From Chloroflexota bacterium (GTDB lineage: Bacteria > Chloroflexota > Anaerolineae > Aggregatilineales > Phototrophicaceae), in contig JAIUNI010000007.1 in assembly GCA_020161935.1 (NCBI GenBank), positions 124,001 to 188,000 of the forward strand: a DNA stretch of 64,000 bases, given 5' to 3'. The notes beneath the pieces were generated by a model. That model did not search any database and was not told where the DNA came from. It saw nothing but the letters and a program-made list of their open reading frames with translations. Positions 17,501 through 26,768 of the stretch are shown in pieces (position 1 is the first letter of the stretch; each line of letters starts with the position of its first letter). A program made the translations under genes and the position numbers.

Positions 17501-20079
17501 ATGTGACCGACGGAAATGCGCTGGGTGGCACACGCCGCTACACGAATGACGCAACGGCGCGGGTACGTTTTAACATCGGCAACACGGTTGGGCGCGTCAC
17601 GATTTTCCGTACAGTAGCAGGCAGCACTTTTGGCACCATGCAGGTATTCGTCGATGGTGCGTTGAACAGCACGATACCGAATAACACCAGTGCATCAGTA
17701 CTCTATGGTCAGCCTTTCACCTTCAGTGTTAATCCGGGCAACCATGAAATTGAGATTGTTAACGTTGGCACGAAGTTTAGTGACATCGACCAGATTACGC
17801 TTTTAGCGCCGCCTACCCCGCTCGGCATCGGTATGTATGAAGAATCCAATTCGGAAATCATCTACACCGGTAACTGGATAAACATCTCGAATGCTGGTGC
17901 ATTGGGTGGCGCTCGCCGTTACACCAATGATGCAACCGCCCGTGTGAGCTTCGGCATCACCGATGCGGTTGGACGTGTGGTGATTTATCGTACAGTAGCA
18001 GCCAGCACCTTCGGCACCATGGAAGTTTATGTTGACGGTGCGTTAGCGGGTACGATGGTCAACAACAACAGCAGTACCGTCGTATATGGTGTGCCGTTTG
18101 CGATCAACGTAACACCCGGCAGCCACACCATTGAAATACGCAATATCGGGGCGAAATTCGGCGACCTTGATCGCATCGAACTCCTTGCGACCGCCTCTTC
18201 GATAGGTACAGGTACAATCGAAGAAACCGACTCGCGGCTGACCTACAGCGGTATCTGGACGAGTGTTACCGATGGTAATGCGCTCGGTGGCACACGCCGT
18301 TATACGAACAACCCCGGTGCGCGCGTCAACTTCAATATCGACAGCAGCGTGGGCAAGATTACCGTCTTCCGCACGATTGCAGGCAGTTCTTTTGGCTCAA
18401 TGCAAGTCTATGTTGACGGCGTGTTGAACAGCACCATGCCGAATAACACCAGCGCGACCGTTCAATATGGTGTGCCGTTCAACTTCACAGTCACGCCCGG
18501 CAACCACTCGATTGAACTCCGCAATGTCGGGGCAACTTTCAGTGATATTGACCGGATTACGTTCGCCGCGCCGCCGTCGCCGCTGTCTGTTGGAACCTAT
18601 CAAGAATCCAACAGCAATCTGGTTTATGTTGGCAACTGGACAAGCGCAACCAGCATCTTAGGTGGTGCGCGCCTTTACACCAGCGATGCGACAGCGCGTG
18701 TTAGCTTCACGATTGATAACAGCGTTGGCCGCGTGACGATCTTCCGCACGATTGCCGGAAGCACCTTCGGCACCATGCAAGTCTATGTTGACGGTGTATT
18801 GAATGGCACGATAGTCAACAATAACAGCGGAGCGGTTCAATTCGGTGTTCCGTACACCTTCGCAGTGAACCCCGGCAGCCACATCATTGAAATACGTAAT
18901 GTCGGCGCTAAATTTGGTGACATCGATCAAATCACACTGGAAGCTCCAGCAACCGCACTAGGCGTAGGTACCTATCAGGAAACCCTGAGCGACATTACCT
19001 ATACGGGTAACTGGGTCAGTGTGAATAATTCCGGTTTGGGAGGCAGCCGTCGTTACACGAATGATCTGAACGGTCGCTTCAGCTTCAACATCAACAGCTC
19101 GGTTGGTCGCGTGACCATCTTCCGCACGACTGCCGGAAACACCTTTGGCTCAATGCAAGTGTTCGTGGATGGCGTACTGACAACAACCAACATCGCCAGC
19201 AATATCAGCAGCTCGGTTCAATATGGTGTGCCATTCACCTTCCCTGTCGCACCCGGCAACCATCGCATCGAATTGCGAAACGTGGGAACGGTATTTAGCG
19301 ACATTGACCAAATCACGTTGGCAGCCGCAACTACACCGCTCGCTATCGGCACCTATGAAGAAACATCGTCACAACTGACATTTAGCGGCGTTTGGACGAC
19401 CACCAACATGGGCGGTCTTGGTGGTGGTCGCAGCTACTCCAGCGACCCCACTGCGCGTATGTTCTTCACCATCGACAATACGGTTGGCTGGGTGACCATC
19501 TTCCGCACGATTGCGGGCAGCACCTTCGGCACACAGCAAGTCTATGTTGATGGCATCTTGCAAGGGACGATGACCAACAATACCAATGGCGCAGTTGCGT
19601 ATGGAATCCCCTATACATTCTCGGTCACGCCCGGCAACCACATCATCGAAGTTCGTAACATCGGAACCAAGTTCGGTGATATTGATCGCGTCGTGGTTCA
19701 AGCACCGGGTTCGTCAAGCCTACCGGTGATCACCTCAACAGCACGACCGACGGATGAACCGACTGCAACAGTTGAGCCTACAGCCACCACGACGATGACG
19801 GCGACGGTTGAAGTAACCGAAACAGTAACCGTCGAGCCAACCCAGACAATCGAACCGACGGCGACTGTAACCGATGTGCCGAGCGCTACACCAGTACCGA
19901 CGGATGTACCGACCAGTACACCGATCCCAACTGAGGTGCCGACGCAAACCCCGGTACCCACTGATGTACCAACGAGTACACCGATACCAACGGTAGCACC
20001 GACGAGTACGCCGCTACCGACCGAGGTTCCCACCCAAACGCCGGTACCGGTTGAACCCACAACGGAAGCACCAGCGTAA
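14506..20079 (+). CDS. Giant exported dual protease: subtilase (S8) plus trypsin/V8-like (S1), tandem repeats, Thr/Pro stalk
   Basis: A 1857-residue exported protein. Order: signal/membrane segment (about 11-31); low-complexity spacer; subtilase propeptide-like segment (about 128-205); S8 domain with D241 (AVIDSG), H274 (GHGCDIAG, with Cys where Thr is usual), oxyanion N366 and S427 (GTSFAAAEVSG); trypsin/V8-like domain with H537 (TAGHC), D595 (NYDWALLKLD) and S696 (GGQSGSPLY); a Gly/Trp-rich InlB B-repeat-like segment (about 766-845); one divergent and six clear repeats of 125-127 residues (855-1735); and a Thr/Pro-rich tail (about 1744-1857) with no anchor motif. Both catalytic triads look complete. 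The likely role is extracellular protein degradation or processing at the cell surface. Neighbours give no functional clue; the gene is bounded by terminators on both sides. Confidence 0.9.
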   Translation: MLNKSRFLRLIGFGLFIELGLIVAFVVSTAAPTASPADILPTQMVLPVAATPMPDGEIVSVENSASVANPVNTEAETAVQSESPAIAVVPTTTSEQPIRERRPITISQLIEPQIDGSQALEPVVPIDHNPVPNQIVLQFEPHTKPADIDAYIASIGGTVTQQINTLNTVVVSIPAAQAALPLPEASQIISSEPDYVVSAQVSLPPSDPFFAQQWALPVVKAADAWNILSADAPQVKVAVIDSGLCADHPDLQGRILAGWDFVQNDATPQDEYGHGCDIAGIIAANIDDNIGIAGVAPNAMIMPFRILDAQGLGTYSNVAAAIVRAVDEGAQVINLSVGGANPSTILENAIHYAAEHDVVVVAAAGNTGSNILYPAAYESVISVGSVDSNLERSSFSAHLPQLDTLAPGRDILTTSNNQDYVTVSGTSFAAAEVSGIVALNLGAGHPLEFNGQILTFGNQAPASDTSQRATPVPGGAAAEGDKIEPLAVIGPDTRGRITNTTQSPNSAIVKIEFTSGGFQYMCSGSLIAPLYVLTAGHCVYDEGVYSDDIWVIPGKRGPFDEPYGYTSASIAYVPPVWVNTNTAACGFSCADVNYDWALLKLDSSFSIPPMSISAYSDNYLKFEVGTYFNAGYPGDKCVYTGGTVTYCPASYSSPQWANVVSDGQGSTQWGSAGAIDGFLLSTYLIGSQIDTFGGQSGSPLYEYDNVNTKYIITGVLSHSYNTNPYWYLDSCQSTPGAQCSPQYVNNFFRRVTNEMLEAIIASNVQIDNPSCNGVTLNISGNGSVEQPVPRSIGCNMGKFLSGQIISLSAVAEPGYIFNGWSGGPTGDVNTTYTITGPTTITANFIPQPAPAPGTILERGFYDDRADHINYSSDWTDFNTTNANGGTLSTTTMKNAIVRFAFDGDGFVMYRTKTATRGPVLVCIDLACQTVSNYSPTVLWSSSQIFEDLSNDVHQVSIRSLSTSAVDLDAIQILAPTSQIPLGTYQETNSNLTFIGNWTNVTDGNALGGTRRYTNDATARVRFNIGNTVGRVTIFRTVAGSTFGTMQVFVDGALNSTIPNNTSASVLYGQPFTFSVNPGNHEIEIVNVGTKFSDIDQITLLAPPTPLGIGMYEESNSEIIYTGNWINISNAGALGGARRYTNDATARVSFGITDAVGRVVIYRTVAASTFGTMEVYVDGALAGTMVNNNSSTVVYGVPFAINVTPGSHTIEIRNIGAKFGDLDRIELLATASSIGTGTIEETDSRLTYSGIWTSVTDGNALGGTRRYTNNPGARVNFNIDSSVGKITVFRTIAGSSFGSMQVYVDGVLNSTMPNNTSATVQYGVPFNFTVTPGNHSIELRNVGATFSDIDRITFAAPPSPLSVGTYQESNSNLVYVGNWTSATSILGGARLYTSDATARVSFTIDNSVGRVTIFRTIAGSTFGTMQVYVDGVLNGTIVNNNSGAVQFGVPYTFAVNPGSHIIEIRNVGAKFGDIDQITLEAPATALGVGTYQETLSDITYTGNWVSVNNSGLGGSRRYTNDLNGRFSFNINSSVGRVTIFRTTAGNTFGSMQVFVDGVLTTTNIASNISSSVQYGVPFTFPVAPGNHRIELRNVGTVFSDIDQITLAAATTPLAIGTYEETSSQLTFSGVWTTTNMGGLGGGRSYSSDPTARMFFTIDNTVGWVTIFRTIAGSTFGTQQVYVDGILQGTMTNNTNGAVAYGIPYTFSVTPGNHIIEVRNIGTKFGDIDRVVVQAPGSSSLPVITSTARPTDEPTATVEPTATTTMTATVEVTETVTVEPTQTIEPTATVTDVPSATPVPTDVPTSTPIPTEVPTQTPVPTDVPTSTPIPTVAPTSTPLPTEVPTQTPVPVEPTTEAPA
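17068..19707 (+). repeat. Seven tandem ~375-bp coding repeats
   Basis: Units of 125-127 codons begin at about 17068 (divergent), 17443, 17818, 18199, 18580, 18955 and 19336. Each of the last six reads roughly 'GTYQETNSxLTYxGNW ... LGGxRRYTND ... VGRVTIFRTxAGSTFGxMQVYVDGxL ... PGxHxIEIRNVGxKFxDIDxI'. The spacing and strand pattern suggest a beta-sandwich, carbohydrate- or surface-binding module. The units differ enough at DNA level to be old duplications with some homogenised stretches. Confidence 0.9.
19735..20076 (+). repeat. Thr/Pro-rich stalk-coding repeats
   Basis: About 114 codons of short, imperfect repeats (PTATVEPT, then PTDVPTSTPIPTEVPTQTPV). Such extended, probably glycosylated stalks are common at the C-terminus of secreted proteins in Chloroflexota and some other monoderm-like bacteria. 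There is no sorting signal or membrane helix after it. Confidence 0.85.
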
Positions 20080-20090
20080 CGACCGAACAG

Positions 20091-20124
20091 AAAAGGGTCT
20101 GGATGAACTTATCCAGACCCTTTT
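20091..20124 (+). terminator. Strong Rho-independent terminator after the protease gene
   Basis: AAAAGGGTCTGGAT (20091-20104) and ATCCAGACCCTTTT (20111-20124) form a perfect 14-bp stem with a 6-base loop, starting 11 bp after the stop codon. Confidence 0.9.
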
Positions 20125-20296
20125 CATTATTTATGTGCGAGGTATTTCTTGAGATTAACATCCTCAAAGTTCGTGTACACTAAACTCTTATACACTCATC
20201 ACATTTAGGCCGTAATGAAATGTGTTAGGCGGGCTTTAGGCTCACCCATGTTAAATAAAATTTGTTCACTGAAACAGTTATAGGATTCCATTCCCA

Positions 20297-23200
20297 ATGA
20301 CTAACAATCCTGATGTAAACGACCGCAAGGCACTTCTCAAAAACGCCTTGGTCGCGCTGGACGAAATGCAGTCGCGCCTTAACGCGGTGGAAGCAGCCAA
20401 ACACGAACCCATCGCAATCGTGGGTATGGCGTGCCGCTTCCCCGGTGGCGCGAATTCACCAGATAAATACTGGGAACTGCTGCACAATGGTGTAGATGCG
20501 GTGCGGGAAGTACCTGCGAACCGCTGGGATATGAGCGAATATGCTGACCTCAACATCGCATGGTGGGGTGGCTTCATCGACAATATTGATCAATTTGACC
20601 CTCAGTTTTTCGGCATCACCCCGCGCGAGGCCGCCAGCATGGACCCGCAGCAGCGCTTGGTACTCGAAGTCGGGTGGGAAGCGCTGGAGAACGCTGGACA
20701 AGCGCCGGACAAATTGGCGGGCAGCCAAACGGGTGTTTTCATCGGCATTACCACTAATGACTATGCCCAACTCGTCAAACAAATCCCGCCCGCCGAGATG
20801 GATGTCTACAGCGCCACCGGAACCGCGCTTAACGCAGCCCCCGGACGGCTGGCCTATACACTCGGCTTGCAAGGGCCGTCAATCGCAGTCGATACAGCCT
20901 GTTCATCGTCGCTGGTTGCGATTCACCTTGCCATGCAAAGTTTGCGGAATGGCGAGACGAATATGGCAATCGCGGGTGGGGTAAATGCCCTGCTCGTGCC
21001 AGAAAACTTCGTCTGCTTCGCGGGTTGGGGCATGATGGCTCCTGATGGGCGCTGCAAAACCTTTGATGCCAGCGCGGATGGTTTCGTCCGTGGCGAAGGC
21101 TGCGGCATTCTTGTACTCAAACGGCTGAGTGATGCGATTGCCGACGGCAACCACATTCACGCCATCCTTCGTGGTTCAGCCGTCAACCAAGATGGTCGCA
21201 GCAGCGGACTAACAGTACCGAACGGCCCCGCACAACAAGAAGTCGTCCGCAAAGCCTTGAAGAATGCACGGGTTAACCCAGCGGACGTGAGCTATGTCGA
21301 AGCACACGGCACGGGTACATCGCTTGGCGATCCGATTGAGGTTGAGGCGTTGGGCGCAGCATTGGGTGAAAACCGTCCTTCCGATCAACCGCTCGTCATT
21401 GGTTCCGTCAAGACGAATCTCGGTCATCTTGAGTCAGCCTCCGGTATCGCAGGGTTGATGAAAGTTGTGCTTTCGCTCCAGCACCAAGAAATTCCACCGC
21501 ATCTTCACTTCCATGAACGCAGTTCGCGCATTCCGTGGCCGGACTTCCAAGTGACCGTCCCAACAACCCCTATCGCTTGGCCCATAGGCGAAGCAAGCCG
21601 TTTCGCCGGAGTCAGCTCGTTTGGTTTCAGCGGCACGAATGCCCACATTATCATTGAAGAAGCGCCGCGCACCGCACAGCCGACCGAAAACACGGCTCGT
21701 CCTGCACATATATTGACCTTGAGCGCCAAAAATGAACAAGCGCTGCGGGACTTAGCCGCGCATTACGCCGCTGATTTAGCGACGAATGACCACAGCCTTG
21801 CTGATGTGGCATTCACCAGCAACACGGGTCGGGCGGTATTCAACCACAGATTGGCGCTAACAGCCGAAACCGCCTCACAAATGCACGAACAACTGGCAGG
21901 CTTTGCGGAAGGTGTGCAACTACAAGGCGCAAGCTATAACGTTCTGCAATCAAAAGAGCGCCCCAAAGTCGCGTTTCTCTTTACCGGTCAGGGTTCGCAG
22001 TACGTCGGTATGGGGTGGGACTTATACCAATCACAGCCCGTTTTCCGCGATACTTTAAATCAGTGTGATGAACTGCTGCGTCCTCACTTAGTTCAGTCAT
22101 TGCTTTCAGTGATTTATCCGCAAGATGGCGTGACATCGCCGCTTGACCATACGGCTTACACCCAACCTGCTCTCTTCGCCCTCGAATATGCGCTGGCGAA
22201 ACTCTGGCAGTCATGGGGGATCGAACCGGCAGCCGTGATGGGTCACAGCGTTGGTGAATATGTCGCCGCGTGCATTGCGGGTGTCATGTCGCTCGAAGAC
22301 AGTTTGATGCTGATTGCAACCCGCGGTCGTTTGATGGGTGCGCTGCCTGCTGGTGGGCAAATGGCAGCTATTTTTGCTGACGAGGCTACGGTTCGCACTG
22401 CTATCCAAGCCGACAGCGATAAAGTGTCCGTCGCTGCTGTAAATGGGCCGGAAAACACCGTTATTTCAGGTGATGGCACCGCTATCCAAGCCGTACTAAC
22501 CACTCTGAATCAACAAGGCATCAAATCCCGCGCACTGAATGTCTCACACGCTTTCCACTCACCGTTGATGGAACCGATGATGCGCGAGTTTGAAAATGCC
22601 GCGAAGACTGTCAGCTTCAACAAACCGCGTATCAAGCTCATTTCGAACGTCACAGGGCAAGCTGCTGGTGCTGAAGTACAAACTGCCGCTTATTGGGTAC
22701 GCCACATTCGCGAAGCGGTGCGTTTCGGCGACTCGGTGGCTGCGCTGCACGAAATGGGCTGCAATTTCTTCTTGGAAGTCGGCCCCGGTTCAACGCTGCT
22801 CGGTATGGGCCAGCGCTGCCTACCAGAGTTAAGCAGTTCGGCGCATTGGCTGTCATCCCTACGTAAGGGGCAAAATGACTGGCTGCAAATCCTCAACAGC
22901 CTTGGTGAATTGTTCGTTCATCAAGCACCTGTCGATTGGGCAGCAGTCGAGCATGGATATGCCCATCAGCGGATCGTACTACCGACGTATCCCTTCCAAC
23001 GCGAACACTACTGGATTACCACATCGACTTCAAACCGGAAATCACGGTCGAACAACACGGATCATTATCACCCGCTGCTCGGTAAGCCCATGCGTTCGCC
23101 ACTGGTTAAAGAAACGATCTTTGAAACCAACGTTAGCGTCGATTACCCGGCCTTTATCACCGATCACCGCGTTTACGGGTCAGTCGTGTTTCCAGCAACC

Positions 23201-26200
23201 GGCTATCTGGAGATGGCACTTGCGGCGGGTATGACGCTTCGAGAAGGCGCTCAAACCATCCGTAATCTGTCTATTCAAGAAGCCTTTATTCTGCCAGACA
23301 CAGGCGAACGTTCTCTGCAAATGGTCATGCTGCCCGACCAAAACGGCAACACCGAATTCAAAATTGTGAGTGTGCAAGACACAGGTTCATCATGGAAGAT
23401 GCACGCCGCCGGTCAGATCGCCAGCCAACCCGCGCCCGCTTCTACCGTGACTACCCTTCGTGAACTTCAATCGCAGCCGCGCGATACTGTAGCTGTTGAC
23501 CAATACTATCAACAGTTGTTCGACAGCGGCTTGAATTACGGCAAAACCTTCCAGTGTATAACGGGCTTATGGGTTGATCGCGATAATCGAAATGTCTTAG
23601 GCCAGATCCATATTGCTGCCGATGCTTCTAAAGGTTACTACCTGTTCCCCGGCTTGATCGATGCGTGCTTCCAACTTTTGGGCGCAATGTTGTCGTCCGA
23701 GGACAGCGTTTATCTACCGGTGTTGATGGAAGAATTCTCGTTCAACGGGCTGGCGACAACCGACCTCTGGGCATACGCGACTGTTCGCAACGACGAATTG
23801 CATGGTGAGACCTTAACCGCCGATCTCTCGTTCTTTGATCTGAGCGGGAACCTCATTGGCGAGCTAAACGGTTTACGCTTGAAGAAAGCTACCCGCCAAA
23901 CACTCGAACGCCTCATGCAGCCTTCCTACGACGAATGGCTGTACGAAGTCGATTGGAAGCCCATTCAACTCGCGGATACAAACACATCCGGCGAGTGGCT
24001 TATTCTCGCCGACCAGAGTGGTACCGGTGAACAATTGGCGGCTGAACTGCAAACGCGCGGCGCATCTCGCAGTGATGTGGTCTACGTGGATGGAAACGCG
24101 ACATCAGTTGAATACTTTGACAACCTGCTCAATCAAGCAGTCTATCGCGGAGTGATTTCCCTTTGGGCGCTCGATATGCAGGTACCCGAAAAAGCAGTTG
24201 ATACGACTCCTTACCTGAACACGCTGCACCTCACACAAGCACTTGCTAAACGTGGCGATGCCGCTCCGAGCCTAACCATCATCACCCGCAACGCCCAGCA
24301 AGCGACGATTGCCGATGTTCAAATTCAGGTTGAACAATCAGCGCTATGGGGGTTGGGACGTGTCATCGGTCTCGAACAGCCGACAGCGTGGCATGGTTTG
24401 ATCGACACCGACTCAAGTACCCCTATTTCACTGCTTACTCAAGGCGTTTTGCAAACGGATAGCGAGAGCCAACTCGCCCTTCGTGGGGAGATCGCTTACA
24501 GTGCGCGCCTCACGCACAGTACACATAAGCAATCAGCAGTCAAAGGTAGCCCTGTTGAGTTGATAACAACGGCTCCCGGCATTCTCGACAATCTAGAGCT
24601 TATACCCCTCACACGTCGTTCACCGAGCGCGGGTGAGATCGAAGTACAAGTTCTCGCTTCCGGCCTCAACTTTCGCGACGTACTCAATGCGTTGGGTATG
24701 TATCCCGGTGTCGCGCCGCTCGGTAACGAATGTGCGGGCATAATTGTGGGTATTGGCGAAGGCGTAAGTGGGTTTGCAGTCGGTGACGAAGTGATCGCGC
24801 TTGGCAGCGGCACCTTCAAGTCCTATGTAACCGTCACAGCCGATCAAGTCTTCCACAAACCGGCAACTCTGACTTTTGCCGAATCGGTTAGTGTACCGAC
24901 GACCTTCTTAACCGCCGCCTATGGTTTGAACCATCTCGCGAATGTCCAGCCGGGGCAGCGCGTACTCATCCACTCGGCAGCGGGTGGCGTGGGTATGGCA
25001 GCCGTCCAACTGATGCAGCGTGCCGGGGCAGAAATCTTCGCTACGGCAGGCAGCCCAGAGAAACGCACCTTCCTTGAGCGTATGGGTATCCAGCATGTGA
25101 TGAACTCGCGCACCTTAGACTTCGCCCAAGAGATCATGACGATTACCAACGGCGCAGGTGTAGACGTAGTTTTGAACTCCCTATCCGACGAATTCATACC
25201 CAAGAGCCTATCGGTACTTGCGCCCAACGGCGTTTTCCTCGAAATCGGCAAGCGTGGTGTGTGGGCTGACGAACAAGTTTCGGCAGCCTACCCAACGGTT
25301 AAGTATCACCTTTATGACCTTGTGCAAGAACTCGACAAAGATCCTGAGTCGGTTTGGTCTCTGCTGCATCAACTTTTAGCAGACTTGGGGAGTGGCGCAT
25401 TAAGCCCGCTGCCCACGCAAACCTTCCCTATCGAAAATGCAGTCGAAGCCTTCCGACATATGGCACAGGCGAAGCATATTGGTAAGGTGGTCGTCACGCA
25501 TCAACCCGCGAAGGCGATTGGCGAACTTATCCATAGCGAAGCCACTTACCTCATTACAGGTGGTTTGGGCGGGTTAGGTCTAAAAGTTGCGGATTGGATG
25601 GTTGAACACGGCGCACGAAACCTTGTTCTGTTGGGTCGCAGCACGCCATCTGAAGCGGCACAAACGTATCTCCAACAATGGCATGACTGTGGCGCATACG
25701 TTCACGCCGTACAAGCGGATGTCAGCAACCGTGAACAAATGGCGGACATCATCAATACAATCAGCCAGTCTATGCCACGACTGCGGGGGATTATCCACGC
25801 GGCAGGTATCGTGGATGATGCGCTACTCGTCAATCAGAATGACGAGCGATTTGAACGGGTTCTCGCACCTAAGGTACAAGGCGCTTGGAACCTGCATGAA
25901 CTGACCAAGAAATCGACTCTCGACTTTTTCGTCTTATTCTCTGCCGGTGCTGCCGTTATGGGATCATCCGGTCAGGGTAACTACGCCGCTGCGAACGCCT
26001 TCTTGGATGGCTTGGCTCACTACCGCCGCACTCAGGGCTTACCGGCACTTAGCATTAACTGGGGCGCATGGTCAGAAGTCGGCATGGCAGCCGCCCTCGG
26101 CGACCCATATCAGCAGCGTTTTGCCGCGCAAGGCATCAGCAGCATCTCGCCTACAAACGGCGTAAAAGTGTTGGAACATCTCATGGTCAACCATGCTGTT

Positions 26201-26758
26201 CAAATGCTGGTTATGCCTGTCAAATGGGATGTCCTCGCTGGACAATTCTTGAACGGCGTAGTGCCACCATTCCTGTCGCTCGTGGCACAAGTCACCAAAA
26301 CAGCAGCGCCCAGCACAAACAGAACAGCAGCGTCCGAACCCAGTTTGCGCTCACGCCTAGAAGCCAGCACGACCGCCGAACGCCGCGATGTTTTGGTGGC
26401 GGCGATCCGCGAGCAGGTCGAAAAGGTGTTGGGGTTGAACGCCTCTCATAATATTGGGCTGCGGCAGGGACTTATGGAAATGGGTATGGACTCGTTGATG
26501 GCTGTTGAACTGAGTAACCGCCTCAAAGCTCTTACTGGACAATCCCTTCCGACTACATTAGCATTTGAATACCCAACTATTCATGCACTCGCCGATTATC
26601 TGGAACAAAATGTTCTTTCAGATCTGATGACAGAACCTGAGGCCGCGCCTACTTCCCAACCCAACATCGAAGAAAAACTCCTTGCGGAACTCGAAGCGCT
26701 TTCCGACGACGAAATCGAATCTTCCGTCCTAGATGAACTGAAAAAAGCCGGGTACTAG
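20297..26758 (+). CDS. Type I PKS, single module KS-AT-DH-ER-KR-ACP (plus-arm module 1)
   Basis: A 2153-residue protein. N-terminal coiled coil (about 8-36); KS (37-465) with C202, H337 and H377; AT (553-850) with S651 and the malonyl-type HAFH at 751-754; DH with H957 (HxxxGxxxxP intact) and D1122; ER (1428-1735) with the NADPH loop near 1562-1566; KR (1750-1935) with Y1896 and a VDD motif of B-type KRs; ACP with S2066; and an acidic C-terminal helix (LSDDEIE). The set predicts full reduction of one malonyl-derived unit. However, the KR active-site Ser, 13 residues before the Tyr, is Ala1883 (FSAGA in place of FSSxA). There is no loading domain and the N-terminal helix looks like a docking element, so it should accept a chain from another protein. 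The next PKS starts 10 bp downstream. Confidence 0.95.
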   Translation: MTNNPDVNDRKALLKNALVALDEMQSRLNAVEAAKHEPIAIVGMACRFPGGANSPDKYWELLHNGVDAVREVPANRWDMSEYADLNIAWWGGFIDNIDQFDPQFFGITPREAASMDPQQRLVLEVGWEALENAGQAPDKLAGSQTGVFIGITTNDYAQLVKQIPPAEMDVYSATGTALNAAPGRLAYTLGLQGPSIAVDTACSSSLVAIHLAMQSLRNGETNMAIAGGVNALLVPENFVCFAGWGMMAPDGRCKTFDASADGFVRGEGCGILVLKRLSDAIADGNHIHAILRGSAVNQDGRSSGLTVPNGPAQQEVVRKALKNARVNPADVSYVEAHGTGTSLGDPIEVEALGAALGENRPSDQPLVIGSVKTNLGHLESASGIAGLMKVVLSLQHQEIPPHLHFHERSSRIPWPDFQVTVPTTPIAWPIGEASRFAGVSSFGFSGTNAHIIIEEAPRTAQPTENTARPAHILTLSAKNEQALRDLAAHYAADLATNDHSLADVAFTSNTGRAVFNHRLALTAETASQMHEQLAGFAEGVQLQGASYNVLQSKERPKVAFLFTGQGSQYVGMGWDLYQSQPVFRDTLNQCDELLRPHLVQSLLSVIYPQDGVTSPLDHTAYTQPALFALEYALAKLWQSWGIEPAAVMGHSVGEYVAACIAGVMSLEDSLMLIATRGRLMGALPAGGQMAAIFADEATVRTAIQADSDKVSVAAVNGPENTVISGDGTAIQAVLTTLNQQGIKSRALNVSHAFHSPLMEPMMREFENAAKTVSFNKPRIKLISNVTGQAAGAEVQTAAYWVRHIREAVRFGDSVAALHEMGCNFFLEVGPGSTLLGMGQRCLPELSSSAHWLSSLRKGQNDWLQILNSLGELFVHQAPVDWAAVEHGYAHQRIVLPTYPFQREHYWITTSTSNRKSRSNNTDHYHPLLGKPMRSPLVKETIFETNVSVDYPAFITDHRVYGSVVFPATGYLEMALAAGMTLREGAQTIRNLSIQEAFILPDTGERSLQMVMLPDQNGNTEFKIVSVQDTGSSWKMHAAGQIASQPAPASTVTTLRELQSQPRDTVAVDQYYQQLFDSGLNYGKTFQCITGLWVDRDNRNVLGQIHIAADASKGYYLFPGLIDACFQLLGAMLSSEDSVYLPVLMEEFSFNGLATTDLWAYATVRNDELHGETLTADLSFFDLSGNLIGELNGLRLKKATRQTLERLMQPSYDEWLYEVDWKPIQLADTNTSGEWLILADQSGTGEQLAAELQTRGASRSDVVYVDGNATSVEYFDNLLNQAVYRGVISLWALDMQVPEKAVDTTPYLNTLHLTQALAKRGDAAPSLTIITRNAQQATIADVQIQVEQSALWGLGRVIGLEQPTAWHGLIDTDSSTPISLLTQGVLQTDSESQLALRGEIAYSARLTHSTHKQSAVKGSPVELITTAPGILDNLELIPLTRRSPSAGEIEVQVLASGLNFRDVLNALGMYPGVAPLGNECAGIIVGIGEGVSGFAVGDEVIALGSGTFKSYVTVTADQVFHKPATLTFAESVSVPTTFLTAAYGLNHLANVQPGQRVLIHSAAGGVGMAAVQLMQRAGAEIFATAGSPEKRTFLERMGIQHVMNSRTLDFAQEIMTITNGAGVDVVLNSLSDEFIPKSLSVLAPNGVFLEIGKRGVWADEQVSAAYPTVKYHLYDLVQELDKDPESVWSLLHQLLADLGSGALSPLPTQTFPIENAVEAFRHMAQAKHIGKVVVTHQPAKAIGELIHSEATYLITGGLGGLGLKVADWMVEHGARNLVLLGRSTPSEAAQTYLQQWHDCGAYVHAVQADVSNREQMADIINTISQSMPRLRGIIHAAGIVDDALLVNQNDERFERVLAPKVQGAWNLHELTKKSTLDFFVLFSAGAAVMGSSGQGNYAAANAFLDGLAHYRRTQGLPALSINWGAWSEVGMAAALGDPYQQRFAAQGISSISPTNGVKVLEHLMVNHAVQMLVMPVKWDVLAGQFLNGVVPPFLSLVAQVTKTAAPSTNRTAASEPSLRSRLEASTTAERRDVLVAAIREQVEKVLGLNASHNIGLRQGLMEMGMDSLMAVELSNRLKALTGQSLPTTLAFEYPTIHALADYLEQNVLSDLMTEPEAAPTSQPNIEEKLLAELEALSDDEIESSVLDELKKAGY

Positions 26759-26768
26759 AGAAAATCAC

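Noticed and set aside
17443-19707. CRISPR-like or satellite array
   Set aside because: The ~375-bp period keeps frame and encodes homologous protein modules.
20160-20296. Promoter of the plus PKS arm
   Set aside because: TATACA (20189-20194) and TATAGG (20279-20284) are present but neither has an acceptable -35 at proper spacing. A promoter must exist here, but I cannot place it.
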